From: Selaginella tamariscina
Taxonomy: Eukaryota > Streptophyta > Lycopodiopsida > Selaginellales > Selaginellaceae
Length of the DNA: 64,000 bases
Direction of reading: 5' to 3'
Assembly (NCBI GenBank): GCA_003024785.1
Contig: PUQB01000064.1
Coordinates: 434,001 to 498,000 of the forward strand
This document shows, in pieces, positions 46,136-57,364 of the stretch (its first letter is position 1; each line of letters starts with the position of its first letter). The translations under genes and the position numbers were made by a program. The notes beneath the pieces were generated by a model, which saw nothing but the letters and a program-made list of their open reading frames with translations, had not been told where the DNA came from and did no database searches.

Positions 46136-48534
46136 TGGGTTGGAGGTGCTGCAATACCTATAGTAGTTGCTAGTGTTCTACTGGAATAGGGTATAATAGG
46201 CATCAGAGGTTTAATTTAACAATAACCTTATCCCACTTAACCACTAGCTTTTGGTTAATTCTATTCACAAAAACCAATACATGTATATGTCCAACAACAA
46301 TCACTAACTACTTTACTTCCTCAACCCATTTCTTTTCATAGCATGTATCCTCATATTGGGATGCAAGCTATTGGCTTAAGTGGCTTAGGAAGTGAGTCAT
46401 ATGTACAACCTATAAGCTTCAATAACTTACTACATGGAGAATACATAGTTGGTGGGCTTGAAAGCTCTCATGGTCAGCTAGCCATCACAAATGAGGCAGT
46501 GTATTAAGGTCCTTAATGGTTTAACCAAGAAGTACCAAGCACAACAAGTAATGTTGATGTGCCTCATGAGTTTGGCAAAAACTTGAGGTCACCGCGATTA
46601 CATCATCATAATATGGAAGAAAACCAAACATGTAATAACTTTAATAATGACGAGAATACCAAAAAAAGAGAAGTTGGTGGTAATGCTCAAAATGAAGATA
46701 TAATACTTTCCATCCTGACTCTGTTGTTTAAGGAATTGGGGTCAATTCATAAAGATGTGTATAATGACTTATTGGTCGTGAAGAACAAAGCGACATCAAT
46801 TGCTATGGAAGTTGTCGGAGTGAAGGGTCAACATGTGGTATTATCAAGTGGCCATTTAAATTAACACTCTATGTAAGCAACACTAAGTTTTCAAGACGAC
46901 CCTAAGAGACTAACTCATATGCCTAAATAGGCATGAGACTTAGGGTCTTACCCTAAGTCCCCTAGCATGATTATCCCACGAACCCCAGAAGATAACTTGA
47001 ATAAACTTTAGGATTATGTTCAAAAAGACCTATATGGCTCATGCCCTAACCCCTATCCCACACATACATATCAGAGTTAAAACATTGTTATTTATCCCTT
47101 GAGAAATCACCATCATTCGGAGTACAACCCTTTTAGTGCGACAATGGGACCTTAACCGACAACTAACCCCAAGGGTTTATGACGTGAAGCCATACCTTAA
47201 TACTAAGGTTTACTTAGTGTCAACATGAGTGTGCACCTGAGGCAGAAATGAGTGTGGTGTTAAGAAAACCCCTTTTAACTAGTTAGGTTTGGAGAACATT
47301 AAGCATGTGACCATGCAAATGCCTCATGATAAGGCTTTTGCTAATAATGTTTAACTCTTTGACATATTCACATACCCTCATAAAGAACACCCTAGCCAAG
47401 TGTGTTTAATAGCACATTAGTAGATGCCCAAGGCTTAGCACCATGATACCAGCACAAGCATGCATGCTTGCTAGAGTATCTAGCCCCTTGGTGTTAAACT
47501 CATGATACAACGTGTGCCTTGGGTGTTGTACCATGTGCCAATGTCACATGTTCATGTGATATTATTTCAAATATGTGTAGCCTCTCATACTCAAGATTCA
47601 CACCTAGTGTCACAAACTTTAAATAATTAGTTACAAATTTTAAATCATATTTGGACATCATTAGTTGCACCATGATACATAGCATGGTCATCACATGTAT
47701 GTATCCCTAATATTTGATTAAATAGTTAATAAAATATCTAATGGTTATCATTTCACATCATATGTGATTCATAAAGTGGCATAAATCATAATGAAGTGAG
47801 GCATACGCGGATCGGACCTATTCATTTAAAAGTTTTTCTTTTTTAGTAACTTAATGAGTTTTTTCAATCTTCAAATACTTTATAAAAAAAAAACTTTTGA
47901 GAATGTGTGGGTTTACTCAATGAACTCTCATTGTTACAAAATGAGATTTGATTGTCGTGGACACATTTGAGCTATCCACCTCTTCATTTGCATATCTTTA
48001 TAAATTAAAACCATAAGTCTGATGTGTCTCTATAGTTCAAATTCAAGTGTTATTTGATGAATCAAAATTACCTTGATCATTAAATTTAAATGAATAAATA
48101 ACCTATTTCATTGAGTGAAACTATTTAATTCCCATGTATGTCATTGAATTTAACTAGATTGAATAATAAAAATTATATAATTTAAAGTTCACTTCATAAT
48201 TATCACTCAATTAATGCAATTAAATATATAAAAACATGTTTTCCTTATAAATAAATAAGTTTTTACATGTTTTTGGAAACTTCTTTGAAAAAATATTATG
48301 AATGAACAGTTCATGTAGTGAACATCTATGTTACTACGTGACGAATAAATAAATTAAAATTATCTCAAACATCCATTTGCTTTACTTTGTTACATTTGAG
48401 TTAACAATGTAGATAATATTTAAAAATTTATTTTTCATAACCTTTTAAAAAGCCTTACATTGTTAAATAAGAAAAGAAAATTTTACATACTTTCGTTGTC
48501 AACTATGAGATTAAAGGAACAAATGATCGTTATT
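46136..48534. other. AT-rich DNA between the two arrays
   Basis: A frame at 46559-46864 (ENQTCNNFNNDENTKKREVG …, 101 codons) is hydrophilic with no known motif; it could be a fragment of a transposon DNA-binding protein. About 46900-47350 contains text like the dispersed repeat R1 (ATGCCCTAACCCC, CATACCTTAATACTAAGG). Confidence 0.4.
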
Positions 48535-49035
48535 TATACGAAGTGACACACCAGCTCCCATGAAGTGAGAGTCAATCAAATCCCACAAAGCGAGACCCAT
48601 GCCTTACAAAGTGATGGTTAGGGTACATGTCCTATGAAGTAAGACTCTTTTATACAAAGTGAGACTCTTGCCTTACAAAGTGAGGCTCCAAGTAAGAGTC
48701 ATGCCCCACGTGAGCCAAAAGGTCCATGAAGTGACACTACATGCCCATGATGTGAGATTCCATACCCATAGAGTGAGGTTCATATCCAATGAAGTGAGGG
48801 TGATGACCCACAAAGTGAGTGGGGCCTCACTCCATGACCATAACACATAGTGGGACCCTCAACACACCATGTGAGCCTCCAAAATTATGAAGTGAGACTC
48901 CATGAGGCTTCAAGCCTATGGTTTGAGACAACTAGTGACTTAAAACCCATAGAGTGAGATCCAAGTCAACAAAGTGAAATTCAAGCTCATAAACCAATAA
49001 TCTAACTTCACAAAGCAAAACTTCACATGTTTCAC
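48535..49035. repeat. Minisatellite array 2 (CACAAAGTGAG core)
   Basis: Same core as 45690-46135 (ACAAAGTGAGACTC, ATGAAGTGACAC) with about 18 imperfect units of 21-26 bp. The two arrays share orientation and lie about 2.4 kb apart. Confidence 0.75.
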
Positions 49036-49946
49036 AAAGTAAATAAAGAAACAAATTCTTCAAATTAAAGGAGAATAAGCTGCATTTAAGAAAGTTTAAT
49101 GAAAATAACATTATGTTTATCACTTTTTGCATTATTAATTGGCTCAAAATCTTTGCCACTGCAAGTGCAATGTTTACAATGCCTCTCACCATAGTGGCCA
49201 TATTCTTCTTCTCCTTACTTATTGAACTAAACTCTGATTATTGATTAGATGTTGAAACATTATTTACATCATCTTTTGTATAATATTGAACAGCATGAGT
49301 AGCATAACAGCCACCTACTTGTTTGTGTCGATTACTTTATGTTTTTAGATTGTAGACTTTGAAGCATTCAAAAGTGAAAAATCGGGTTCGTCATGTATGC
49401 CTAAGTATTCAATGGGCTTCTACATAGTAACAAATCCTTTATATTTAGACCTTCTAAATCCATTCATATACATGCAAAAGAATGTAATTAAGTTCACTTC
49501 ATATGAATATATAAAAGTAGACATTGGCTTTTGCCTTCATCTAAATTTCAAAGTGAGTAAAGTTTAAATACAAAAACTGGGCGAATGTGTTTTAACTATG
49601 AAAGAGTCCAAGGGGAATGAATGTATATGAATCACATTAATATCTTTAAAAAAGTGATCATGCGACTCAAAATTGGTCTTCATATTTAGGATTGGGGTCA
49701 AGTGGCTTTGGGTTTAGAGTTTAGGGTTTAGGGCCATAAACCTACACCTATACAACTTTTGTATAAAACACATTTGACAAACCCTTTTCAATTACAAACA
49801 CATGGTGAATGTGCTTACAAACTATAAAAAAGATGAGTTTGTACACAAAATATGTGGTTTTATCACTTGATATACAACACAAATGCTGGGGTTTATTTGA
49901 TTGATGGTTTGTTTATATGTATATATACTCAGTGTGAATTATAAAG
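49036..49946. other. AT-rich DNA
   Basis: No gene seen. Three telomere-like units (TTTAGAGTTTAGGGTTTAGGG) lie near 49710-49730. Confidence 0.5.
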
Positions 49947-50383
49947 TGTCAAGCCACGATCCAGGAACAAGGAAGTGAGCAAGATTCCGAGAACAAAGAA
50001 GCTTGACTCATGAGCAGGACAGGGAGCATGACAGGAACTAGGAACCAGGAACAAAACAAGAGCAAGACGCAAGGAGCAAGACAAGAACAAGACAAGAACA
50101 AGGAATAAGAATGATCATAGAATGACTGGTGTTGATAATAACTAATTGTACAACAATTAGGTCGGAGCTTTTATGCTCACAACTCCAAGAGCTTGGTCAT
50201 GAGCCTAATCTGGTCATGAGCCTAATTTAGTCATGAGCCTAATCTAGTCATGAGCTAAAAATGGTGTCCCTTATCCTTAGGCATATCATGTAGCATATCC
50301 TGTAGGAATATCCTATAGGCATATCCTGTATCCCGTATCATGTATCCTGTATCCGGAATCCTGTATTGTATCGGGTCGTGACA
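49947..50383 (-). repeat. E6 3' LTR
   Basis: Plus-strand text TGTCAAGCCACGATCC … GGGTCGTGACA, homologous to 55333-55761 and to E5a. It contains TTGATAATAACT at 50132-50143, complementary to the primer-binding site with one G:U pair, and a TATA box (CTTTTAT on the plus strand) about 30 bp from it. Confidence 0.92.
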
Positions 50384-50400
50384 GCACCTCCTCCCTAAGG
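50384..50400 (-). promoter_or_regulatory. E6 polypurine tract
   Basis: Element-strand text CCTTAGGGAGGAGGTGC abuts the 3' LTR. The same tract (CACCTCCTCC on the plus strand) follows LTR E5a. Confidence 0.65.
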
Positions 50401-50700
50401 ACGAGTTCCACGAGTTTGGGACCTGGTTTAGCAGGATAATGCCGATGGAAGGCAACTTGGAAGAAGCATGGAGTAAGTTGGATGCAGGTTCCCAAGTGCG
50501 ATCGGTAGGCAAATAACCTTTCCAATCCACCAAGTATTGAAGTTGGCGCGATGAAGACGAGAATCAAGGATGGCTGCAACTTCGTACTCAGGTTCACCGC
50601 AATGACCACAGGAGGGGGAGGAGAAGAAGCACGACCAGGAAGAGAAGAAGGATGATACGGCTCCAACAAGGAGGTGTGAAACACAGGATGAAGTTTCACC
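50401..50700 (-). pseudogene. E6 integrase C-terminus and chromodomain
   Basis: KLHPVFHTSLLEPYHPSSLP leads, after a Pro-rich link and a frame change, into a chromodomain with YLVDWKGYLPTDRTWEP and ASNLLHA (about 50540-50465). Chromodomains bind methylated histone H3 and steer integration. The link between the two parts needs one frameshift. Confidence 0.82.
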
Positions 50701-51980
50701 GTAATGGTAACTCGAGTCGGAAAGCTACAGGATTACCTCCGCCACAATCCTGTAAGGGCCCAATCGTTGAAAATCCAACTTAGAAGAAGGCCTGTTGGTG
50801 CGAATATGTCGACGAAGAAGCCACACGAGATCACCAATCTTGTATGCAGGTGCCGGTTGACGTGAGCATCAGCATGATGCTTGTACCGTTCCTGTGCCTG
50901 CTGAAGATGAACCTGGAGATCATCCTGTACCTGACGAAGATGCTGAGACGATCCTGGAAGAAGGAGAAGCAGGAGGAGCAAAGTCAAAACGTGGATGGTG
51001 GCCTGTAAGAGCAAAGAAAGGTGTCTGGCCTGTAGATGTGTGAACGGAGTTGTTGTAGGCAAACTCCGCCATAGGAAGAAGGTCCAACCAGTTGTCCTGT
51101 TGGTAACTGATGAAGCAGCGAAGATATTGCTCCAAGGTCTGAATTGTGCGTTCTGACTGCCCATCAGTTTGTGATGATATCCTGAAGAAAGATCCGCTTT
51201 AACCTGTAGACTCGAGAAGCTCTCGCCAAAACTTGGACATGAATTGTGGACCTCGATCAGAAACAATGCTCTCAGGAAGACCATGATGTCGGAACACTTC
51301 GCGGATCAACTCAAGCAGTTGTCTGGCCTGTAGCGTCTTGTTACATGGTAGGAAATGAGCCTGTTTGGTGAAACGGTCAACCACCACAAGAACTGCATCA
51401 AATCCACAAGGAGGAAGATCTGTGAGGAAATCCATAGAAATGGATCTCCAAGGAGCAGAAGGAACAGGAAGAGGACGAAGAAGACCAGAGGTGCATGACG
51501 AGGCATCTTCGACCTGTTGCAGGTGTCACAACTCCGTACAAACCTTTCCACAAAACCTCGCAACCCAGGCCACCAATAGTTGCGAGTCACCAACTCAACT
51601 GTCTTGGCCACACCAAAATGTCCTGTAGCCGGGGTATCATGACAATCCTGTACCACACGAGTCCTGAAACACCAACAGGAACGTACAGGAGACCTTCCCG
51701 GTACAGGAGTCCATCCTGTATGGCGAACACTTGTAGTCTGAACGGGAACTGGAGGAAGAGGAACTTGCAATGTCAGGACTAATGTGTGAGAACACATTCT
51801 TTGCCAAGTCGTCTGTAGCCAACTGCGAACGGATGTCCTGTAGGAGTGTTGAATTTCTGGAGCCTGATGAACCTGTAGTGCCGCAAGCCGGAATCGATCA
51901 GGACCCAACAACACTTGCCTTTGACAGTCATATGCAGGATCGCCCGGGCTTGGTGCAAGGTAAGAGCGCCTAGACAATGC
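50701..51980 (-). pseudogene. E6 integrase
   Basis: Zinc finger HDTPATGHFGVAKTVELVTR … SCDTCNRSK (about 51650-51490), core [20 protein letters not shown], then [20 protein letters not shown] (51435-51199), and the post-core block [20 protein letters not shown] with [19 protein letters not shown] (51135-50920). The piece with the catalytic Glu lies near 51170-51140 in a shifted frame. About three frame changes. Confidence 0.85.
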
Positions 51981-52480
51981 GTCCGCCTTGCCATTCCGAA
52001 AACCGGGCCTGTAATGATGACAAAATCAAAACGTGATAGGAACTCCGCCCACCTAGCCTGTCGCCGACTGAGAACTCGAGCCGTTTGAAAATACTCCAGG
52101 TTCTTGTGATCCGTAAGAACTTGTACAGGATGTGCAGCACCTTCCAGGAAATGCCGCCACTCCTGAACGAATCCACAATGGCCTTGAGTTCCTTGTCATG
52201 AATCTCGTAATTGATCTCCGCCGAAAGGAACTTACGAGAGTGAAAAGCTACAGGATGAAGCAACTTGTCTTCTCCAACTTGTATAGGAGATCCTACTGCA
52301 AAATCCGAGGCATCTGCTTCAACGAAGAAAGGACGAGAAGGATCAGGATGTGCTAAAATCGGAGCTGTCGTGAAGGTGTCCTTGAGTGTTGTGAATGCAT
52401 GTTCCGCCTTGTCGGACCAAGAGAAAACCCTGTGCGCTTGGTGAGTTCCGTGAGTGGAAGTACACGCTTGGAGAAGTCCT
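51981..52480 (-). pseudogene. E6 RNase H domain
   Basis: [20 protein letters not shown] gives the first catalytic Asp; LLHPVAFHSRKFLSAEINYE and [13 protein letters not shown] follow. Frame breaks at about 52160 and at the RT junction near 52390. Confidence 0.82.
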
Positions 52481-53240
52481 GTATGAACCGCCTGTAGAAG
52501 TTTGCAAAGCCAAGGAAACATTGTACATCTCGTACAGACTTGGGCCTCTCCCACTCCACGATGGTCTTCACCTTGTGCATGTCCATGGAAACGCCAGCAG
52601 GAGAGACGATGTAGCCCAAGAACTCCACAAATCCCTATCGAAAAAACACTTCTCCAACTTCGCATACAGGCCATGCTCGCGAAGCCGCTGTAGAACGTAC
52701 ATTGTGTGCCGCCTGGTCCTTGGAGAAAATCAAAATGTCTCGAGGTAGATCACCACAAACTGGTCCAAGAAGTCACGAAAGATGTCGTTCACCATGTGTT
52801 GGAACACGGCTGGGGCATTGGTAAGGCCGAAAGGCATCACCGTGTACTCGAAGTGTCCATACCTTGTACGAAAGGCAGTCTTCCACTCATCGCCTGGACG
52901 AATCCGTACAAGGTTGTAGGCCCCTCGTAAGTCGATCTTCGTGAACACCTTTGCTCCTCGCAGCCGATCGAGAAGTTCCGGGATCAATGGCAACGGGTAC
53001 CGATTCCGAATGGTGACTTGATTCAAACCCCTGTAGTCCACAACCAAACGTAAACTCCCATCCTTCTTCTTGACAAAAAGATAGGCGCTCCTGCAGGGGA
53101 CTTTGAGTGACGAATGAAGCCGGATGCCAAGTTGTCCTCGATGTACTGCGAAGAACCTCCAACTCTGTGGGTGACAATGCATAAATCGGTCCGAACGGTG
53201 GAGTCTTTTCCTTCCGCAAGATCAATAGGACAGTCGTAGG
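52481..53240 (-). pseudogene. E6 reverse transcriptase domain
   Basis: Very well conserved text: [20 protein letters not shown], then [39 protein letters not shown] and [20 protein letters not shown]. The catalytic YLDD motif is broken by one missing base (at about 52740), so it reads YLE and then shifts. The thumb resumes in 52628-52353 ([20 protein letters not shown] and [18 protein letters not shown]). Confidence 0.9.
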
Positions 53241-54300
53241 ACATGGAAACAAGCCTTGTGCTTGTCAAAAACGTCCTAAAGGAGTGATACTTGGATGGTA
53301 GGGAAGAAGGAGGAGAAGGAGCAGGAGAAGGAGATTGAAAAACAGGAGTATACAAAAAGGTAGAAGAGGACGTAGGAGTTACTTGAAAGGCAAAAAGGTG
53401 GAAAGGAGCAGGATCAGTGGCAAGTTCATGCATGGTAGTGGTAAGAACTCGGAGAGGAAAGAAGGGAGCTGTGACTGAAAAAGAGGAAGGATCTTGGGGG
53501 GTGGAACAAAGCAGAGTAACAAAAAAGGCAGGATTGGGAAAACCTGTGTGGATGTTGACAAGTGTACAGGATTGGAAGAATCCTGTACAGAAGTCCGTGG
53601 ATGCACAGGAGTGAGGAGAGCTTGCGAGGTGTGATCCTGTTGAGGAGGAACCTTCGACACTGATACAGGATTGGAAGAACCCTGTACAGGAATCCGCAAA
53701 CTTACAGGAGTGGAGAGAGCCTGCGGATGTGCTGAGGAACTGACATGAGGTGAATCCTGTCGAGGAGGAGTCTTCAACACTGGTACAGGAACAGGCACGG
53801 TCAATCCTGTAGCTTGTACTGCCTCAGACACCAAGGATGTATCCTGCACGCAGGAAGGTACAGGATTGATCCTGGCTGCAAAAAACGTGAGCGTCCTAGA
53901 CCTCCAGTCGATCTGCGGATTTGCAACAACGAACCATGGCATGCCAAAATGATGGGAGTCGACCGAGTCTTGATCAAGTTGAAGGAAATCGAACAGTTGA
54001 ATGCGCCATGACTGCAAGAGAGAGGTGTGGTAGCATGGGTAACTGCGCCAGAAGCAATCAAACGACCATCGGCCACCTTACAGGAACTGCACGCTTCAAC
54101 TTCACCACCGGAATGCCATGTTGAGCTGCAAAAGTGTCATCCATGAACATGCATTTGCACCAGTGTCTAACAGGGCAAACTCCTTGAGTTGAGACGAATG
54201 TGTACAGGAAACTTGAGTGATGGAATGGTATGAGCAGCACCAATGGAGCCTGCACCTACGTCCAACTTCGCAACTCCTAGACGAAGTGGACATTAAAGTT
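53241..54300 (-). pseudogene. E6 protease domain and linker
   Basis: The protease active site LLDTGANAC lies near 54180-54150, then AAQHGIPVVKLKRAVPVRW, ADGRLIASGAVTHATTPL and a GMPWFVVANPQIDWRSRTL signature (about 53945-53885). A long Ser/Pro/Gln-rich linker (53850-53290) with repeats of a motif like SLRIPVQGSSNPVSVSKVPP leads to RT. Two or three frame changes. Confidence 0.72.
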
Positions 54301-55234
54301 TTCCGACTGAACTTCAGCTTCAACTTCACGCGTCTTGAACTTCCTGGCTTTAATAGGACATTGCCACCTTGTGTCCTGCTTCACCACAATACAAGCATAG
54401 GTTCTCACTGCGACGTTGCTTCTCAGCAGCGGAAAGAGAGCCACGCTTGGATTTCTCAACCTCCATAGGAACTACTAGAAGGTGTGCAGGAACATGTACC
54501 ATAGCTACAGGATTGGTTTGCAGGAACTGCTGACGGGATCTTTCCTGACGACGCTCGAACAAACGGTTGTCGCAGCGAACGGCTTGTTGCATGATCTCCG
54601 CTAATGTTTGGGCATCCGGTAACGTAAGGAGAAGGTCCTTCACGTCATCCCTCAACCCAAAACGGAAGTGTTCGATCAATGCAGTCTCGTCCCAAATGTT
54701 CGTGCAAAGTTGCTGAAATTGGATGCATAACGGAAGCTGGTCGGGATCCTTGGTGAGCTTTCGTAACTTCGTGCATGCGGAACGGTACTTATCAGGATCT
54801 CCAAAGCAGGCTTCAAAGGCAGCCACAAAACCTTCAAAGTCTTCCATCAATGGGTCGTCACGCTCCAGCAAGGGGGCAACCCAAGCCCGTGGAGATCCAC
54901 TTAGTAAGGATGCCAAAAGGCCAACCTTTTGTGCATCAGTCGAGTAGCGGCGTGGTTGCATGCGGATCAAGAGCCGGATCTGATTCAGGAAACCTTGGAA
55001 ATCAGCGATTGCCACTGAACTTTTCTGGCATGCTGATCTTCGGCTCCGAAGAAAAGTTCGATGAGAGGAAACCACCGATGCTGAGAGAGAGCCTGCGCAG
55101 CAGCCTTGGAGGATGCATCAGCAGCTGCATGTGCCGTTGGTGGAACCTTGCAGATCTGTGACCACTTGGCGCAAAGTGGCCAGCTCATAAAGCAACATTT
55201 GGTGCTCGCGTTGAAAGTGTTCAAAATCGGCCAT
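54301..55234 (-). pseudogene. E6 gag, sushi-type capsid
   Basis: Starts at ATG 55234 (MADFEHFQREHQMLLYELAT), shifts frame near 55090 and continues open to 54350: FLNQIRLLIRMQPRRYSTDA, LLSGSPRAWVAPLLERDDPL, FVAAFEACFGDPDKY, IEHFRFGLRDDVKDLLLTLP, ENLCLYCGEAGHK. This capsid pattern is that of sushi/Tf1 Gags, the family that also gave rise to mammalian RTL/PEG10 genes. One base is lost or gained inside the zinc knuckle (CX2CX4H, then the last Cys in another frame as CPIKARKF). Confidence 0.85.
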
Positions 55235-55316
55235 GATCTATAAAAGAAAAAAAAGAAGAAAACGAAGGAGAAAAACCAAGGGAAAAAAAGTAACTGGGAA
55301 TTGGAAAGCTATGAAA

Positions 55317-55332
55317 GTAGTTACTATCAAAA
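55317..55332 (-). promoter_or_regulatory. E6 self-complementary primer-binding site
   Basis: On the element strand the 5' LTR is followed by TT then TTGATAGTAACT (55330-55319). There is no TGG start. The same bases pair with the predicted RNA start in the 3' LTR (12 of 12 with one G:U) and in the 5' LTR at 55523-55534 (11 of 12 with one G:U). Confidence 0.6.
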
Positions 55333-55761
55333 TGTCAAGCCATGATCCAAGAACAAGGAAGTGAGCAGGATTCCGAGAACAAGGAAGTGAGCAGGATTCC
55401 GAGAACAAGGAAGCTTGACTCAGGAGCAGGATAGAAACTAGGCAAGACAAGAGTAGGAGGCATAGAACAAGACAAGAACAAGACAAGAACAAGGAATAAG
55501 AATGATCGTAAAATGACTGGTGTTGATAATAATTGATTGTACAACAATTAAGTCGGAACTTTTATGCTCACAACTCCAAGAGCTAATCTGGTCATGAGCC
55601 TAATCTAGTCATGAGCTAAAAATGATGACCCTTATCCTCTAGGCATATCCTGTAGGAATATCTTATAAGAATATCATGTAGATATATCCTATATGCATAT
55701 TCTGTATCCCGTATCATGTATCATATATCCGGAATCTTGTATCCTGTATCGGGTCGTGACA
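55333..55761 (-). repeat. E6 5' LTR
   Basis: Plus-strand text TGTCAAGCCATGATCC … GGGTCGTGACA. It contains a 26-bp direct duplication near its left end (AAGGAAGTGAGCAGGATTCC twice, about 55355-55405) and the conserved TATA box, read on the minus strand as ATAAAAG. Confidence 0.92.
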
Positions 55762-57364
55762 TAAAATACATTTATTTATACTTAATGTTGTTCCATGTAG
55801 GAACTTACACAGAGAATGAAGTTCATGGTTTATATTGCAAAAAACATAAGTAACAATACACCATGATTTTAAATACCAATTGTCTTATTGTGAGTTAATT
55901 TAGTCACTGTTTGAGTTTTCAACTCTTCCCTATTGTGTCAAAATAAGGTTTTTTGCTAAGGGTTGGTTATTTGCTTGTTCACGTCATATAAGAAGAGACA
56001 TATATTGACACTCTTTAGCATGCTTGATTAAGGAGTGGAATTGAAGTTCTTTCTTGGCATGATGACGTCCTTCTTGTCTGGAAATGTAATTGCTGCAACC
56101 ATTGCAATAGCATGCTAACTTGTGGGTCTCTCCACTCAAACCTAAAATACCCCCATGGAACATCCACACTACACTTGATTGGTGTTTCTAAGGTAATGTT
56201 CATGATTTACACATTTCTCTCAATTTGATAATGTCATTGTAGTCCACTCCGTATTGAACACAATATACCTCACAGTTTTATTCTTTAAAGGTTTCTATCG
56301 TAATTTTTAATACAATTACTTTGGAAGTTAATTATTGTTGCTTACTAAACTATATTGAAAAGCACTAAGTGTTGAAAAACATGCATGCTTAGTGCACTTA
56401 GGTATCTAATGATGGTTCGGCCAGGTGTTATTAAATATTTATAAGAAACTCTAAGTGAGACTAACACTTTCATTTAAGAAACTCTTCCTTTGTTTTCCAT
56501 GTCTCAGTTAAATTCTTAGTTGATTCCCCACATCCTAGACCCCTCAAATTAGGACTTATGAGTTGGTGGCTCATTAGGTTAAAACTCACTAAGCATTATT
56601 TCACTAGGAATGAGATTCCGTGCCAATTCACTAGGAAAATTGGGGGAGGGGGGCTTCATCATATATATTAAATAAAGTAGGTGTAAGTAAAACATGTCAA
56701 AGACTAAAAAGTGTTTGGCTAACTTCTTTCATGTAAGTGTACATCACACCTTAAGTATAAGCTTACCCTTAGCATTGGCAAATCCACACTGATGTATGTT
56801 GCATCCATGGGGTAACTTCTTTCCTTTGGTAACTCGATCACACACATCATGAAAGGTCTTGTTGGAGTACACATTCCACTAGTTAGGGGTTCTTATTACC
56901 ATGTTCTCAAGAGTTCACATCAAAAGGTTGTGATACATTATCACTTTTAACTAACACACTAACATTTTTTTCTAAAAAAACTAAGTTATAACTATGTGAG
57001 ACATTTTGCATTTCATTGCGAGGGTAAGGAGCACAACATGGCATTATCTTGAATAATAAAAATATTGTATTTTAATTTTAACATTTGAATGTTCTTTTAA
57101 AAAAATAAACAAATGCATGGATAAAAGAATCGTGGTACATACTTAAAAAGTAAAACTATTTTTTAAGTTTTGTTTAAAATGTGCATATTAGCACTTTAAA
57201 TTGTTATACTAAAACATACTATAGGCTGTACAAAACATGTTCATGCAAATTTTGTTCCTTTAAGAAAAAAAACTTGTCTAAGCCAAACGAAAGGCATAGC
57301 TTATAAATATAAAATATATTGTTTATATGTCCTAATTTTCTAAGTTTCTTTTGGTGAAGTTCCA
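55762..57364. repeat. AT-rich DNA with dispersed repeat R1b
   Basis: No gene. About 56390-56830 aligns with 39891-40300 (see R1a). A short G run lies at 56641-56652. Confidence 0.45.

Larger units (their letters stand above)
49947..55761 (-). mobile_element. E6: full-length chromovirus of Tf1/sushi type
   Basis: 5.8-kb minus-strand Ty3/gypsy element with 437- and 429-bp LTRs (TGTCAAGCCA … GGGTCGTGACA). Order from right to left: 5' LTR, self-complementary PBS, gag, protease, RT, RNase H, integrase, chromodomain, 3' LTR. Flanks are TAAAG and TAAAA, an imperfect target duplication. Protein text resembles the Tf1/sushi/Maggy group of fungi and vertebrates rather than usual angiosperm chromoviruses. 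Several single-base frameshifts are present. Confidence 0.9.

Noticed and set aside
45690-49035. Regular repeats considered as a CRISPR array
   Set aside because: The units are imperfect and contiguous without unique spacers, there is no cas gene, and the genome is eukaryotic.
49700-49735. Interstitial telomere array
   Set aside because: Only about three TTTAGGG-like units, too few to be more than chance or a short relic.
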